NCBI GenBank assembly: GCA_033296885.1
Contig: MU863933.1
Coordinates: 1 to 64,000 of the forward strand
DNA from: Triangularia verruculosa
Lineage: Eukaryota; Ascomycota; Sordariomycetes; Sordariales; Podosporaceae
Direction: 5' to 3'
DNA: 64,000 bases
The position numbers and the translations under genes are program-made. The notes beneath the pieces were generated by a model. That model did not search any database. It worked only from the letters and a program-made list of their open reading frames with translations, and was not told where the DNA came from. Each line of letters begins with the position of its first letter. The stretch's first letter is position 1. Shown one piece after another: positions 45,878-57,722 of this stretch.

Positions 45878-46557
45878 GGAACTTCTTTGTGGGCAGATGA
45901 AATGTAATGCTGTTTGGAAGACGGACCTCTCATATGTAATAGATGTATACCCATTTTGTGTGCTGGAAAGATTGCTGTTGCAGTCTTTTCTTTTGTCTTC
46001 GGCGTGCCTTGGCTTTGTAAGATGGAGCGCATTCATATTTCAAACAGACACTCCAAACACAGCGAACAGACGTGTGAATGATGATAATTGATTCGTTTCC
46101 CATGTCCTAACCGTCCCTTACTACAGAGTTACTTGATCATAAAAACCGGAAATAGCAATCTGAATAGAGCTCCCGAACCCAAACTTACAAAAGAGAAAAG
46201 ATGAGATACTCGATTTCAGCCCACGACGTTGTCAGCAAAAAAAAAGAAAAAGAAAAACAACAAGGCAAGTAAAGCATCGTCAACTGAGAGAACGGTGTGA
46301 TACCCATTCAGCTCATCAGGAAATGAGAGCCAACCCAAAACGCCAGGCACCTTGGTCCGTTGCTTTTTTTTCGGGTGATCACAGCGCGACCAACGTATGA
46401 CACCTGGTGGGTCATGCCTATCTACCCGCTGCATCGTTGCTTGATACACAATACACGGCCTTTCGACCAACGGGGCCGTAGGCCAGCTGCAAAGTGCCAG
46501 CCAGGCGGCAGGGGTTCATCCTATGCAGTAACCCTTGTAGATCGCGGCAACAGGGAC
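45878..46557. other. Convergent intergenic region, NOP13 to NBR1
   Basis: About 680 nt with the 3' flanks of two convergent genes, including an A-rich tract near 46235-46260. Nothing else was recognised. Confidence 0.6.
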
Positions 46558-49213
46558 TTATTTACGAGCACGAGCCTCGGTGTACTCTTCGTCAGAGGCA
46601 TCAAGGATATCGTATTCCTCGTCAGTCAAGAAGCCCTCATCCGACTCGGCAGCATCCCAATCGTCATCCTCGCAGTCCTCATACTTATCGTACGTGACGG
46701 CAGACTCGGACTTGGCATCCTCATGCAAGCTAGAGACAGGGGACTCCTTCTCAAGCTTGGGGAAGATCATTTGGCTCTGCTGGATTTCGGGCTCCTTGGT
46801 GGTGACCTCGAGCTCTGGCTTGGCAGCAACTTCGCGCTCCTCCTTCACGGGTTCAAAGACGACAGGAGTAGCAACCTTGGGATGTTCAACCTTGACATCG
46901 CACCATAGGCGGTGACCGAACTTGAGGCCATCTGGAGTTGTCAACCGCCAGTTGGAAACAATTCTGCCTGTGCGCAGAGGAGTTCTAAGGAGAACAGTGA
47001 AAGGGAACTCCTCGCCAGGAAGGATCGGGGAATAGCAAACGGTCGAGACGCTGGACGCCCGGAGGTCCTGAGTAGCCGCGGGGTGGGAAGAGTCCACATG
47101 GCCCATGTAATCGCCGCCAACAAACAGGACGGAGCACCCAGCTGGCCAAGCGGTCTTGCCTTCGTTACGCAGAATCCAGGTCTGCTCGAAAACATGGTTG
47201 GGCTCCATGACGGTACCATCAGCAATGGTATCCTTGACGAAGACGGCAACAAGGTCAGCCTGTCTAGCAGGAGTAGCTTGTGTGGCAGGCTTCTCCTCCT
47301 GAACCTCCTCGGTCTTGACCTCAACCTTCTCAGCGGGCTTCTCCTCCACCTTCTCCCTGATCTCGTGTTCCTCGGGCTTCACATCAACAACTGTCTGCAC
47401 GTTGGAGGACGACAGGACCGGGGCGTTGACGGTCTCGGTGGCCCGAGAAGTAGTCACACGACGACGATCTCCCATAGTTGGGATAGCGCGGCCGTTCTCG
47501 TTTTCGCCCGTAGTGGTAACACTGACGTGTCTGACGGGAGTCTTGAACTTGATAAGGGGATGGGTTCGATTATGGGTGTTGGCAGGGCTAGCCTCGCAAG
47601 CCTCGCAGAAGTCGGTATCATTGCAGACAGCGCACTTGTAACGATCTCCCGTGATGTAAGTGTAGTTGTTGCGATTAACCGAGCAGAGCGGACCATCGCA
47701 GCATATGCCCTGGTGAGTAGGGCGGGCGAACAAGTCGGAGATACCGGCATACTCGAGGGGTTCATAGATGGGCACAAAGCGATGACCGGGGTGAATGAAA
47801 GAGGCGTTGGCCATGCAGTCAGTGCAGTAATCCCAGTCAGGGCAGTTCAAGCACTTGTGGCGAATGCCCCGAATGTTGGCATCGCAACCATCGCAGATGG
47901 CATTGTGCTTTTGACCACGGCCTGCGCCGAGGCGGCGAGCGATATCGGGCTCCAAACGCGTGCCCTCGACGGCGGCAACAAAGGCATGCTTGGGATGATG
48001 ACCATGGGTGTTCTTGGCAAAGCAGCGACGGCAAAGGTCATAGTCGTCACAGGTCGAGCAGTGGACAAACTCGACCTCGGGGAGTTCCTGCACACAGCAG
48101 TTGCAGGTACGCATGCTGGAGTAGGCAAGGCCGTTGAAAACGGGGATGATGCGCTCCGAGACGGTTGGAACGACGCATGGTTGTTCAGCCGCGGGCGATG
48201 GGGGGGATGGGGGAGCTGCTTGCTTGACCTGCTTGGGGGGTAGTGTTTCGGTAGTACTGCTGATGATAAGACCGTTCTTGATGAACCGCTTGATCAACCA
48301 GTGGTCGGCACCGTAGCACGCGATACCTGCGTCCACACACTCTTGGCAGAGATCGAAATCACCTCCGTCGCACTTGGAACAGTGATAATGGACGTCGGGG
48401 ACGTTCTTATCGCAGCTGTTGCAGCAAACAGCATAGTTTGGCCGAATAGCCGGGGGAATGGCGCATGAACGCTGCTGCTCCTGCAGACGTAGGATGGCCT
48501 CTTCATATGATGAGAATCTAGATTTCTCGACAGGTTCTGGGACCTCGACAGGTTGGATTTGCTCGACGGGTTTCACTTGCTCCACCTCCTTCGAAACTTC
48601 AGTAGAGCTCGAGAGGGTAGCCGTCGTCTCTTCCTCGACATCATCGGCTACTGAAGCTGGCTTGGGTCCTTCTCTGGCCTCCTCGGCTTTCTTGGCCTCA
48701 ACGGATTCCTTGGGGAGCATAAATGGACGTGCAAGAGGGGCCTCCACGGGTTTCTCGATGGGTGTTTCAACGGGCTCTGCTGTCTGGATGAGCGAGTCGA
48801 GGGATGTTTGAGCAGGTGCCTCCTCCTTCACAGTTACGCGAAGCTTGAGCTTCTGCTTAGCTTTGGCAGCGCGATAGAGCTGCTTGTATACTGCTGTATT
48901 GGCTATGTCTAGCACGACGTAAGAAGTGGCAGAGTCGGAATATCTTTCAAACAAGACGTCGGCATCACCGCGAATGTTCAAAACTGCTCGGATCTGTCCA
49001 GCGAGGGCATCATCAGCATCATCATCACGGCTCGAGCAAAGGCACAGGAGCCACCACACTTACCCTGTTCTCGAGCAGGTTGGGTACCATTTCCCGTAGG
49101 GGAAGCTTGAACCGGCGAGTTGCGCCATGATAGCTGACCTTGAGGGTAACAAGAGTGGCGGGCGTGACCGGAGGAGCCGGCGCCGTGTTGGTGGCCATCA
49201 CGCCGGTGGACAT
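46558..49213 (-). CDS. nbr1: NBR1-type selective autophagy receptor (PB1, four ZZ fingers, FW domain)
   Basis: Exon 1 is 49213-49064, the intron 49063-48994 (GTAAGT...ACAG) and exon 2 48993-46558, giving 861 residues. A PB1 domain (about 18-100) has VTLKVSYHGATRRFKLPL and DVLFERYSDSATSYVVLD. Four ZZ-type zinc fingers lie between about 235 and 536, each with paired CxxC motifs (for example CCNSCDKNVPDVHYHCSKC). The NBR1 FW (Ig-like) domain spans about 627-751 and keeps its four tryptophans (TWILRN, AWPAGC, NWRL, LWCDV). Near the C-terminus the acidic DEEYDILD (Y about 844) fits an Atg8-binding LIR motif. NBR1 links cargo to autophagosomes; in fungi it serves pexophagy and delivery of hydrolases such as alpha-mannosidase. 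PB1 would drive oligomerisation. ATG at 49198 (MATNT) is an alternative start. Confidence 0.93.
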
Positions 49214-51823
49214 GGTAGGCTGGGTAGGTATCGGTTAGCAAACGATGGAAAAGGATGCTTTGGGGAATCAGCAATGTCGTGGATGATGGTTATGATGACA
49301 ATGGTAATGGGTCGGAGAAAGAAAGAGCGGAGAGGTTGTCCAAGAGGCACAGACCACATGCTGACTGGACCGTGAGGCGGGGGTGTTGGTTGCATGTGTC
49401 AAGAGCCAAAAGAGCGGGAGCGACTCACAACCTAGAATGCTGTTCGTGAGCAATACAGGTGTCGTAATAATTGCCCTCCCTGGTTGATCTCGTCCGGGAG
49501 TGCAACTGCGAGGCAGTACTGGGTACCTGGTGAGTCGAGAGGTGCCGGTCTAGATGATCGGGCGGTGGTATGATTGTGCTGTACGGTGTAAGCGGCGAGG
49601 ACTGAGAGAGATTGAGAGTCGAAGCTGGCGACTGAGAGAGCTGGACGCCCTTGCGAGAAGATGGGAGTGGAAGGAGGGAAGGAGGAGAGATGGGACAAAA
49701 TGGGATGGTCGGTCGGAGGCTTTGGAGGGGAGGACGCAATGACCACAGAGGGCCTCAGGCAGTAAAGCGAGGTGCAGGTGATTGGACGAGGGGGGGTGTT
49801 GTCGCACAACAAAGGTATAAAGTACCTGTCTGCTGGTAGGCGGACTCTAGGCAGAAGGGCGCCTCGCAGGGGCAAGCAGGAGGCAAATGGCTGTCGTAAA
49901 GAGGCGAACAAGCTGGCGCTTGGGCGGTGAAATGAGTGAGACCTACGGGACAACTAACAGGAGGCGGTCAGCGATACCTCTCTCGTGTTATGAATAAGGT
50001 TGGTCCAAACACTGGGGTGCATCAACAGCCCGTGCTCGCTAACAAGATGCCGGTATTTACACCAGAGTGATCTGACGGCTCTGGGACCCGTCCTTTGGGG
50101 CTGCCTACGTGCTGCGCAGAACAACCCACAATGCCAGTCCGGTCGGGCCAATTGTCTCGTCAGGCGGGCGCCGTGTCGTCACCCTTGACCACCACCTCGA
50201 CCGTCTCTTCTTTGTCTGGGGCAAGCTGTTGGCTCCTTTCGGGGGGACCTGACCTGGGGCACACCACACCGAGGCTGTCAAGGCTTACTTTTTTAAGTGA
50301 CGTCGCCAAACAATGCAATTCCAATTCAAATGTCCAGCTTCCGGAGAAGGCTGTCGAAGCTACTGGGTTGTGTTGGTAATCACTGGTTTACTCTAGGTAA
50401 AGTGGTGGCTGCGGTGGATGGCGGTGATGACGACGATGCGGTGATGACGGGGCGCGAGTGTCGGGATGATGGCTCTTATATCTCATGCATCCTGTGGAGA
50501 CAAGTCGACAGCTGTTGACGCACTCGGAAGGAGGCCAACACGGTCCGGTCGGTTGTCAAATGGGGGTCAGAATGGGCCCATGGTGGTTATCCCCGCGATA
50601 CCGCAGCACTGTTAGGGCGCGATAAGGAAAGATGAGGTGGAACCTTGGGTCTGGGCGGCACCGGGGGAAGCTGACCCCTCACGTGGAGCTGGTTGAGTGG
50701 GGCTGCAGCCAAGCGGAAGGGCGCCCCAGTCCCATGCAGGACGTCAAGTTCCCCACTTGCCAGATCGACTCGGAGCCTACCACGACCTCGCTGGAAATGC
50801 AACCAGAAATGCACTTTGCATCTGATGATCCAGCTTTTTCCTGCCGTCTGTTTGACCGTGTGATTGGTCACTGACAGCTTCCTAAGCTTGCAAGGGGCCG
50901 ACTGATGGGAAAGGCGGCCGGGATTACGTTGGTCATCAAACTACCCTGGGTACAACTCCAGACATGCCCTTGCCTAGGTAGGTGTACGTAACATGTTTCG
51001 GTAGTCTGATTCAAGCATTCCAGGTCGAGGTGGGCGCTGCATGAAGAGATCAGGCTGTGAGTAGTACAGGTTGTGGTTCGCGCAGACGGTGTACAGCTCA
51101 TCAGAGCCGAATATCAAAGTCGAACTACCTTGTGCTCCCGTTGCCAATCATCTGACCCGAACTCGCTTCCACACAACGGCGGGGCAACCACCGAGCCGCC
51201 TGGCTATCGTATCTCCTCTCGTAGACCGAGGTTATCATTATTGTGGTTTTGCAATTCCAGTTTCTGAGATCAGTGTTGTCAGAACCAGAAACAGGAGTTG
51301 GAAATATATCAACCGAAACGGATCTCCTACCGAATGAACGGTCTTCCAGGGGGAATTGTTCCGGCCTCGGTGCCCTGAAAATCTGGATTCTGCTATTTCT
51401 TGATCGACACACAAATCACATTCACTTGTTCGTGTTTTATTGAGGTTGCGCAACAGGAACAGACTAGTCAGAGGCGCAGATGCCGTGTCGCCCCTCTCTA
51501 GACCCAACTCGGTCAGGACTTTGTTTGGTAAGCCACGAGGTCTTCTCTACCGCATACAAGTTGGGCGGAAGGACAAGGTCTGGGCGTTTGCTGCATGCGC
51601 ATCTCCCGCGATCACACTCAAGTAACTTCCCGAGACCAGAACGACCTGACCAAAGTAGCTTGTGTAATAGTTATAATACCTCAGACCACCTTACAGGTTC
51701 AGGAGGTGTATAACCTAAAAACATGTAGTACAACACGAACGCTCTCATCTATTTCAATGGAAAAACACCGCTGAATATGCTACGGGACTGCTGTGCCGTC
51801 AAGCAAGATTACCACCCAAACGC
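49214..51823. other. Intergenic region, NBR1 5' side to CofD-like 3' end
   Basis: About 2.6 kb without a recognised gene. The left part is probably the NBR1 promoter and leader (pyrimidine-rich on the minus strand, 49400-49950). The right part is the 3' flank of the CofD-like gene. A TGACGTC-type element occurs near 50298. No tRNA, repeat array or transposon features were seen. Confidence 0.5.
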
Positions 51824-53608
51824 TCACATGTTAATGATCCTCTCTAATGTCTCCCTCAGCTCGTCCTCATCGTATCTCATCATTCTCGCCTTACCCTCTC
51901 CTACCGCTTTGCCTTGAACTGGAGCACAGCGAATTCCAAGCCTCTCCAGGTATTCCACGTCAACTCGAGGCATATCCCCCTTCATCCTCTCCTCCTCGAC
52001 CTGCCCAGGATCAATATACACCAAATGCGTGACCACCCTCTTCCACTCCATCTTTTCCACATCCTCCGGCCTCCGACTTTCCACACACGCCCTCCAGATC
52101 GCCTTTATAAACGCTGACGCATCCATCCCCCTCGTCTCCCTGTCCAGCTTGCTGTTCAGAATCAACACCTTCTTCCGGATCCCCTCCGCCGTCTCGATCG
52201 CCTGCCCAACCTCCTTCAGTATCAAGCTCGGCACAATACTGGTATAAAGACTCCCCACACTATACACCACCACCTCCGTCCGCTCCCTCAGCTCCCTCAA
52301 CACCTCCGGATTCGCCTTTGGCATAATCTCATGTCCGTACAAATTGATATACCAAACCCTCTCAATCCTCGTCCCCTTCCCCTCCGGCAAGTCCTCCTCT
52401 TCTTCCTTACTAAACTTTAGGTTCTGCCTCCTCAACACCGGCAAGCTCCCCGGCATCCCCTGCTCATCATCGTCATCCTCCAACCTCGCTACCCCACCGC
52501 CGCCCATAAAATTCACCGGCACCCCCTCATCCGGAATACTAGTCGGCTCGCTCGGATGGCTAATCGCCACCTGCCCCGTCAACACCCCCCTCCTCCCCTT
52601 CTCTCCATTCACCCACCCCGCAGAAATGTGATGCGTATGATTGCTATTCACCGCCGGCAGAACCCTCACCCAGCTCGGAATCTCGCAAATCATTCTCAGC
52701 AAATAAATCCCCGCCTCAAAACTCCCCGTCAACAGCCTCGCTCCTGTCAGGAACATGTTCCCCACACTTGCCCCGGCAAAGTTGAACACATTAGGCGGCC
52801 TCGCCCGCTTCACAATCTCTGCGTTCAAGATATTCAACACCGACCGGATGAGCTCCTTCTTCTCGCCCGAGATGTACGCCCACAAAAGAGACCGGGACTC
52901 GACGATCTCGGCCCACTCACCGCGGGCTTTGATCGGGTCGGGGGAGAGCCGGTGTTCGAACAGGACCCGGAGGGCCGAGGTTTCTCGAGAGGTGAGGTTG
53001 GAGGGGATGAGCCGGACGAGGCGGGAGCGGATGTCGCCTACCGAGGGTCCCCCGACAAAACGGATGAGTTCCGAGGAGGAGCCGCCATTGTCGGAGATGG
53101 GGATGATGTAGTTTAGTTGGCGTTGCTGGGGGTGGTTCTCATCTTGGGGATGGTCGCCATCGCTATCGTTCTTACTGACGGATGAGGTTGGGGTGATGGA
53201 CCGCGGTGAGGACGGGCGGGCGATTCTGTTAAAGAGGTCCACGAGGCTGTTTGCTGCGGTGCCTAGGAGATGTGTAAGTATGTGTTGCAAAGGTAGGTTA
53301 TGGTCTCCTTCGCATCAAAAAGCTAGAAGGCGGCTAAAGGTGAGCAGATACATGTCAACTGATCCTATTGGCCTTTAGCAAACATGTGTCCCATGTCACT
53401 TATACAAGAAACCAATTCACACACAACTGCCGCCAAATACGCATCCAACGCCCAATTGCATGCGTATCGTCACCTGAAATGCCATAAAACCAAAGGGTTT
53501 TCTCTTACCTCCAGAAAAAACTGTAATCCCTTGTCTCCTGCTGCTGTCGCTGTTACCGGTAGTCTCACCAGGAGGCGACGAAGGGTGGGAACTAGCTTTC
53601 GAAGCCAT
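51824..53608 (-). CDS. CofD/YvcK-like family protein (UPF0052)
   Basis: Exon 1 is 53608-53509, the intron 53508-53263 (GTAAGA...CTAG, 246 nt, long for this region) and exon 2 53262-51824, giving 512 residues. The join creates GITVFSGGTAANSLVDLFNR, the nucleotide-binding glycine loop of the CofD/YvcK fold. Later segments match the family in order: GGSSSELIRFVGGPSVGDIR, LYGHEIMPKANPEVL, VVYSVGSLYTSIVPSLIL (YvcK-type GSLxTSxxP) and RKKVLILNSKLDRETRGMDA. CofD proper transfers 2-phospho-L-lactate to make coenzyme F420, and YvcK controls wall and carbon metabolism in bacteria. Fungi are not known to make F420, so the substrate of the fungal branch is unknown. Acidic and basic linkers (about 290-335) are fungus-specific insertions. 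Family membership is confident, function is open. Confidence 0.87.
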
Positions 53609-55470
53609 TGAGATTCCAGACCTATCTTTTCCGGTCACGAGCGAATTGCAGAGAGCGCAAAAATATAAGCTATATGTCTTTCGGACGTGAGGGCTGATTT
53701 GTGAGGTTGTTGAAGATGTGTCGTCAACAACAAAAGTGGGCTCGGATTTAAGCTGAATTGTGTACCCCTGAATTCTCAGCGCGGTGGCGGTGGGGGGAAC
53801 CTGTAATTATAGCGCTCTTCCCTCCCACCAACTCAACTCACTGAGCGAACCTTCCACCTCTTCTCCATTGACTGCGCCTCTGAGAAGACCCATCAACCGT
53901 GTCAACTTCGTATCCTGAAACTGAAATCATTACTGTTTTGCTAGCCCAAAAACTCTAGTTGAGGCCACAGTTGCAGGAAAGCCACGAAAAGAGTCATTGG
54001 ATGTACTACCTAATGAACTCACAATCGCACCCGACACAGGGATCCCAGCTACATCATCAACACGAACGAGATTATCATGGGGCTGTGCCAAAAACCCGCA
54101 AGCTTCATGGATTTGATCCTCGACATTAGAAGCAGAAAATAATCTAATATGAACAGATGTTATGTACGATTTTCAAGGATAGAAGGGTCCAAACATGTAT
54201 ATAGAATTTAAAATAAGGAGTGTGTTGCTTCGTCTCCCTCACTCATGCCGACCACAGATAAAGTCAAACACTTCAACTTTTTTTCCATCACAATGAATCA
54301 GAGAATAACAGCACCGGATGTAGTAAAGCAAAAGAAGGAAAGCGCCTCTACAAGATATTGATCTCTTTTTCTTACCGTCTCCTCTGCACAGCATAGTAAC
54401 GATAACGCGGCGGAAGAAAACGCTATGCAACAACCAACGATGACCGCCCTCCTTGAACGCCTTGCAAGAATGCCCATGACACGCGACCTCCCGTACAGTA
54501 ACGTATATAGCAAAACAGGCAAGGGAATCAAAAGCACAATGAAGGACAGCGTAGAGTAACCAGTTCTGACACACCACCAACAACCAACAATATCCGTTTC
54601 TTCCAACTAAGCTGATAGGGCGGTTAAAAAGGGGGCCAAATGCTGATGTTTCGATGTGTCGAATGCACCTTTTTTCCTTTCCTTCTCCCTTCCTCTGCTC
54701 AATAACCGCTAGCAAATAGATGCCCGACCATCTCATCTTAACACATGCCCCCCACTTTTTGCCTCTGTCCTAACCTGCCTCTTTTGATAGCATATCCATT
54801 TGCACACGAGTTGATAAAACCTAATCCCATATACCGCCTCCCCCGACCATCTGTCATATCATGACCCTTCATCCTATCCCTTATCTTCCGTTCCATCCTG
54901 CCTAGTCCGCCCATCCACATCCATTTTCCAGCTGTCCCTGGGGTTCAAACAAGTAAAATCAGAGCACCGCCATGATACAAACATTTGTCGGAGCGACACA
55001 AAAGATGTTGCAGCTCGCCAAAACAAAAGCTAAGAAGCCCGTGGGGGAATCCTACATTCCAGATCAAAGCTACAAAAAGCCAAACAACGATTTAGATAAA
55101 TGCAAGCCCGTCCAAGACAAAAGTAACAGAAACTTGGCCGAAGCAAGCAAAGCAATAGTGCCACCTTGGAAGAAGGAAAAGAAGTTCGAAAAATAGAAGC
55201 TGGATAGCAGAGACCGCCGACATTTGCTATTAGAGCGCCCATAATCTTTTGGTGTGTTAAACAGCTGTGTAATAGAAGAGAAAAGTGGATCAAGTGTCGG
55301 CTTGTTCTTCCTGTCCAGAAAAGCATTTTTCTTCTCCGTCTGTGTGCTCTCGTCGGTCGTCATAGTGCCTCTACTTCACGTGGCAGCATTCCCTCCACTT
55401 TGTTCGGAACTATTACAGTTCCGACGAGGAGCCCTGTAGCCGCGGGTGTGAATGTCACTCCTCCTCCAAC
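53609..55470. other. Intergenic region, CofD-like 5' end to Btz-protein 3' end
   Basis: About 1.86 kb without a confident gene. A minus-strand ATG-started frame (54736-54239, 165 codons, Cys-rich) and a small plus-strand Lys-rich frame (54972-55196, 74 codons) are present. Neither has domains, splice structure or codon pattern like the neighbouring genes. The left part should contain the CofD-like promoter. Confidence 0.5.
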
Positions 55471-57722
55471 CTACTGAGGATAGTAGACCATTCCAGGCGT
55501 GGGCTGCTGATAATAGTATCCGTCTGGTGCGGGAACCATGCCAGGCGGATATGGTTGGGTGAGTGGAAACGGAGGATACCCCGCGACGGAAGGAATTTCA
55601 TTGGCATTGAAGTAATAAACAGTGCCATTGACCTCTTGCGTCACCAGGTTCTGTGACGGAGGTTGTCCGGGAACCTGGGGCGGGCCATCCCCTTGAGCAG
55701 AGGTAGCGTAGTTGATAGGTGGCGGACCCTGGGAGCCTGCCGGGACAAAAGCAGGCGCGCTGGCGTTGGGTCCCATATTGGGAGGCGGGAATCCTTGAGG
55801 ATAGTAGTAGCCTTGTTGTGGCTGCATCGCCGGGTACGGCTGGGCATAGTAGCCCGGCTGGCCAAAGGCAGTTGGCTGAAATGGTGCAGCGTGAATTGCA
55901 CGCTCTGGGATTTGCGAAAGTGGTGTGGCCGAGAGCTGAGACTGGTAGGAGGGATGGCGAGCGTGTGCGTCCGGAGGGAAGCCGTTGGGGATCTGAAGTG
56001 GGACCTGATGAAGGAACGCCTGTTGATACGGAGGGGGTGCATTGGCATTCTGTCGAACAGGTGACTCGATGTTGTCAATAGAAACTGCCTTCTGGGGTCG
56101 GGGCTGATGCATCGGGATCGAGGTCGGCTTGTTCTCTTGGAAAGCCGGCCTCTGAGGCAAAGGGTGGGTTTGTGGCTGGGGCAGATCGTTGATAGACGAC
56201 TCTGCAACAAGGCCTAACCTCTCAACACTGTCTGGCTGGGCTACTGGAGCTGGAGCTTGCATAACCGGAGCGGGAGGCTGAGCGAATGGCGGCAGACGAA
56301 CAACGGGTTTGTTGGCGTCTACAGCAAGAGGGGGTCTTGAAATGGCAGAGCCTGTGGGTGAAAGCATAAAATCGCGTCCCATATCATGCGCGATAGAAGA
56401 CCGACGGCTCATTGCAACGCTGGGTGAGTACATGCTTCCATACACGCTTCCGCCCCACACGCTTGTTCTTCGAGAGAACGGGCCAGACCCCATAACTGAT
56501 CGTGGACCCCTGCCTCGGCTACTACGTTGCTGGTTAGGCCGCAGTGCCCGTGGGATGAAGATGAACGATCGATCCGATGACGGATAGATGTAGCGAGGCA
56601 TGAGCGGCGGGGCGTGGTATGGCAGCGAGATCCGAACTGGTTTGTCACGCCGGAGGGGCGGGCGATGGTCAGGCAATTTGGTATAAGCCTTCAGTACAAG
56701 ACCGGGGAAGAGCTTGGGCTCTTTGGCAATGGACGGGAGATACACTCGAACAGTTACGGTACCCAGAACCTTCTCCGACGACATGTTACGGTTGATGGGA
56801 CTCTTTGGTGCTGGCGCATGAGGAATGACACCATTTCCGTTGGCAGGACCCTCAGGGTCGGGACGATAACGGGATGGCCGGTAGGCCGCTGGCGGAGCGG
56901 TTTCGGCAACCTGTTCGTGCATATCATGTTGCCAAGGGCCTCTCGTGGTGGGATCGGAGGCATTTTGGAACGAGCTGTAGCACATTGTCAGCATATTAGA
57001 GCACAACTCAAATACGGCGATATCTGGGCAACATACTTCATAGGAATGAATTGTCCGCCAAAGCCCCCTGCCCGTCCTCCTCGGCCAGGCCGCAAAGCCG
57101 TCCGAGCAAACGGACGGAACCCATTGGCCGCTGGGCCGGCGTGACGATGGTCATGCAGGAAGAAATTGCCTCTGTTGGGCACAAAGGTAGGGTCCTCATC
57201 TCTTTTCTTCCTATACTCTTCATGCTCCCGTCGTTTCTGATCCTGCACGGAACCCCGGGGAGGTTGACCTGGAATCGACGTCGAGCTTACTATAACCGGC
57301 GCCGAATCCTTCACAGACGGGGCCGTGGCAGCCTTGGTGTCCGTCTTTACCTCGTCGAACTCCAGTTCCTCCGTCCTACTCTCCTTGTCGGCCAGGGTAA
57401 GCCCCTCCAGCATTACATCGGCGCCAGCAATGACGGGCTCGGGCTTCTTGGTAGCGCTATCCTTGTCGATGTCGTTTTGACGGCGATAGCCACGGTTGGC
57501 AGATCCGTTACCGAGCGCCTTGCGAGCATTCAATAATCTAGGCGACACTTCATCAACATTGCTGGTGTCACTATCGTCGGCGGGGTCGTGTTCGTCGCTC
57601 GATGGATCCGTCAAGGAGTCCTCGTCGAGATCCGGGCCAGGACCGGCCTCATCGTCACCGTCATCTTCAACACGACGACGCTGACCGATAGTTTTTTTCC
57701 GTCGAGTGACCACAGCAGCCAT
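55471..57722 (-). CDS. Btz-domain (CASC3/Barentsz-like) RNA-binding protein
   Basis: Exon 1 is 57722-57037, the intron 57036-56975 (GTATGT...ACAG) and exon 2 56974-55471, giving 729 residues. A basic start (RRKKTIGQRRR) is followed by an acidic Asp/Ser stretch. The Btz/SELOR core lies at about 160-195: RREHEEYRKKRDEDPTFVPN, then RGNFFLHDHR. In animals this segment (YVPKxGxFFxHDxR pattern) clamps eIF4AIII in the exon junction complex. The C-terminal 530 residues are Pro/Gln/Tyr-rich and disordered, with GRGGRAGG after the Btz core and a repeated Y-Y-P-Q-rich tail. A role in mRNP packaging, localisation or decay is inferred from the Btz core. The rest gives no specific clue. Confidence 0.82.

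Noticed and set aside
46912..48243. 443-codon open frame antisense to NBR1
   Set aside because: It is the shadow of the NBR1 codon pattern; the minus strand carries clear PB1/ZZ/FW domains.
54239..54736. Minus-strand open frame of 165 codons
   Set aside because: Cys- and aromatic-rich product with no family features, in AT-rich flank. It looks like a chance frame.
54972..55196. Small Lys-rich plus-strand frame of 74 codons
   Set aside because: It has an ATG and no stop for 74 codons but is low complexity and lies in the 3' flank of the opposite-strand Btz gene.
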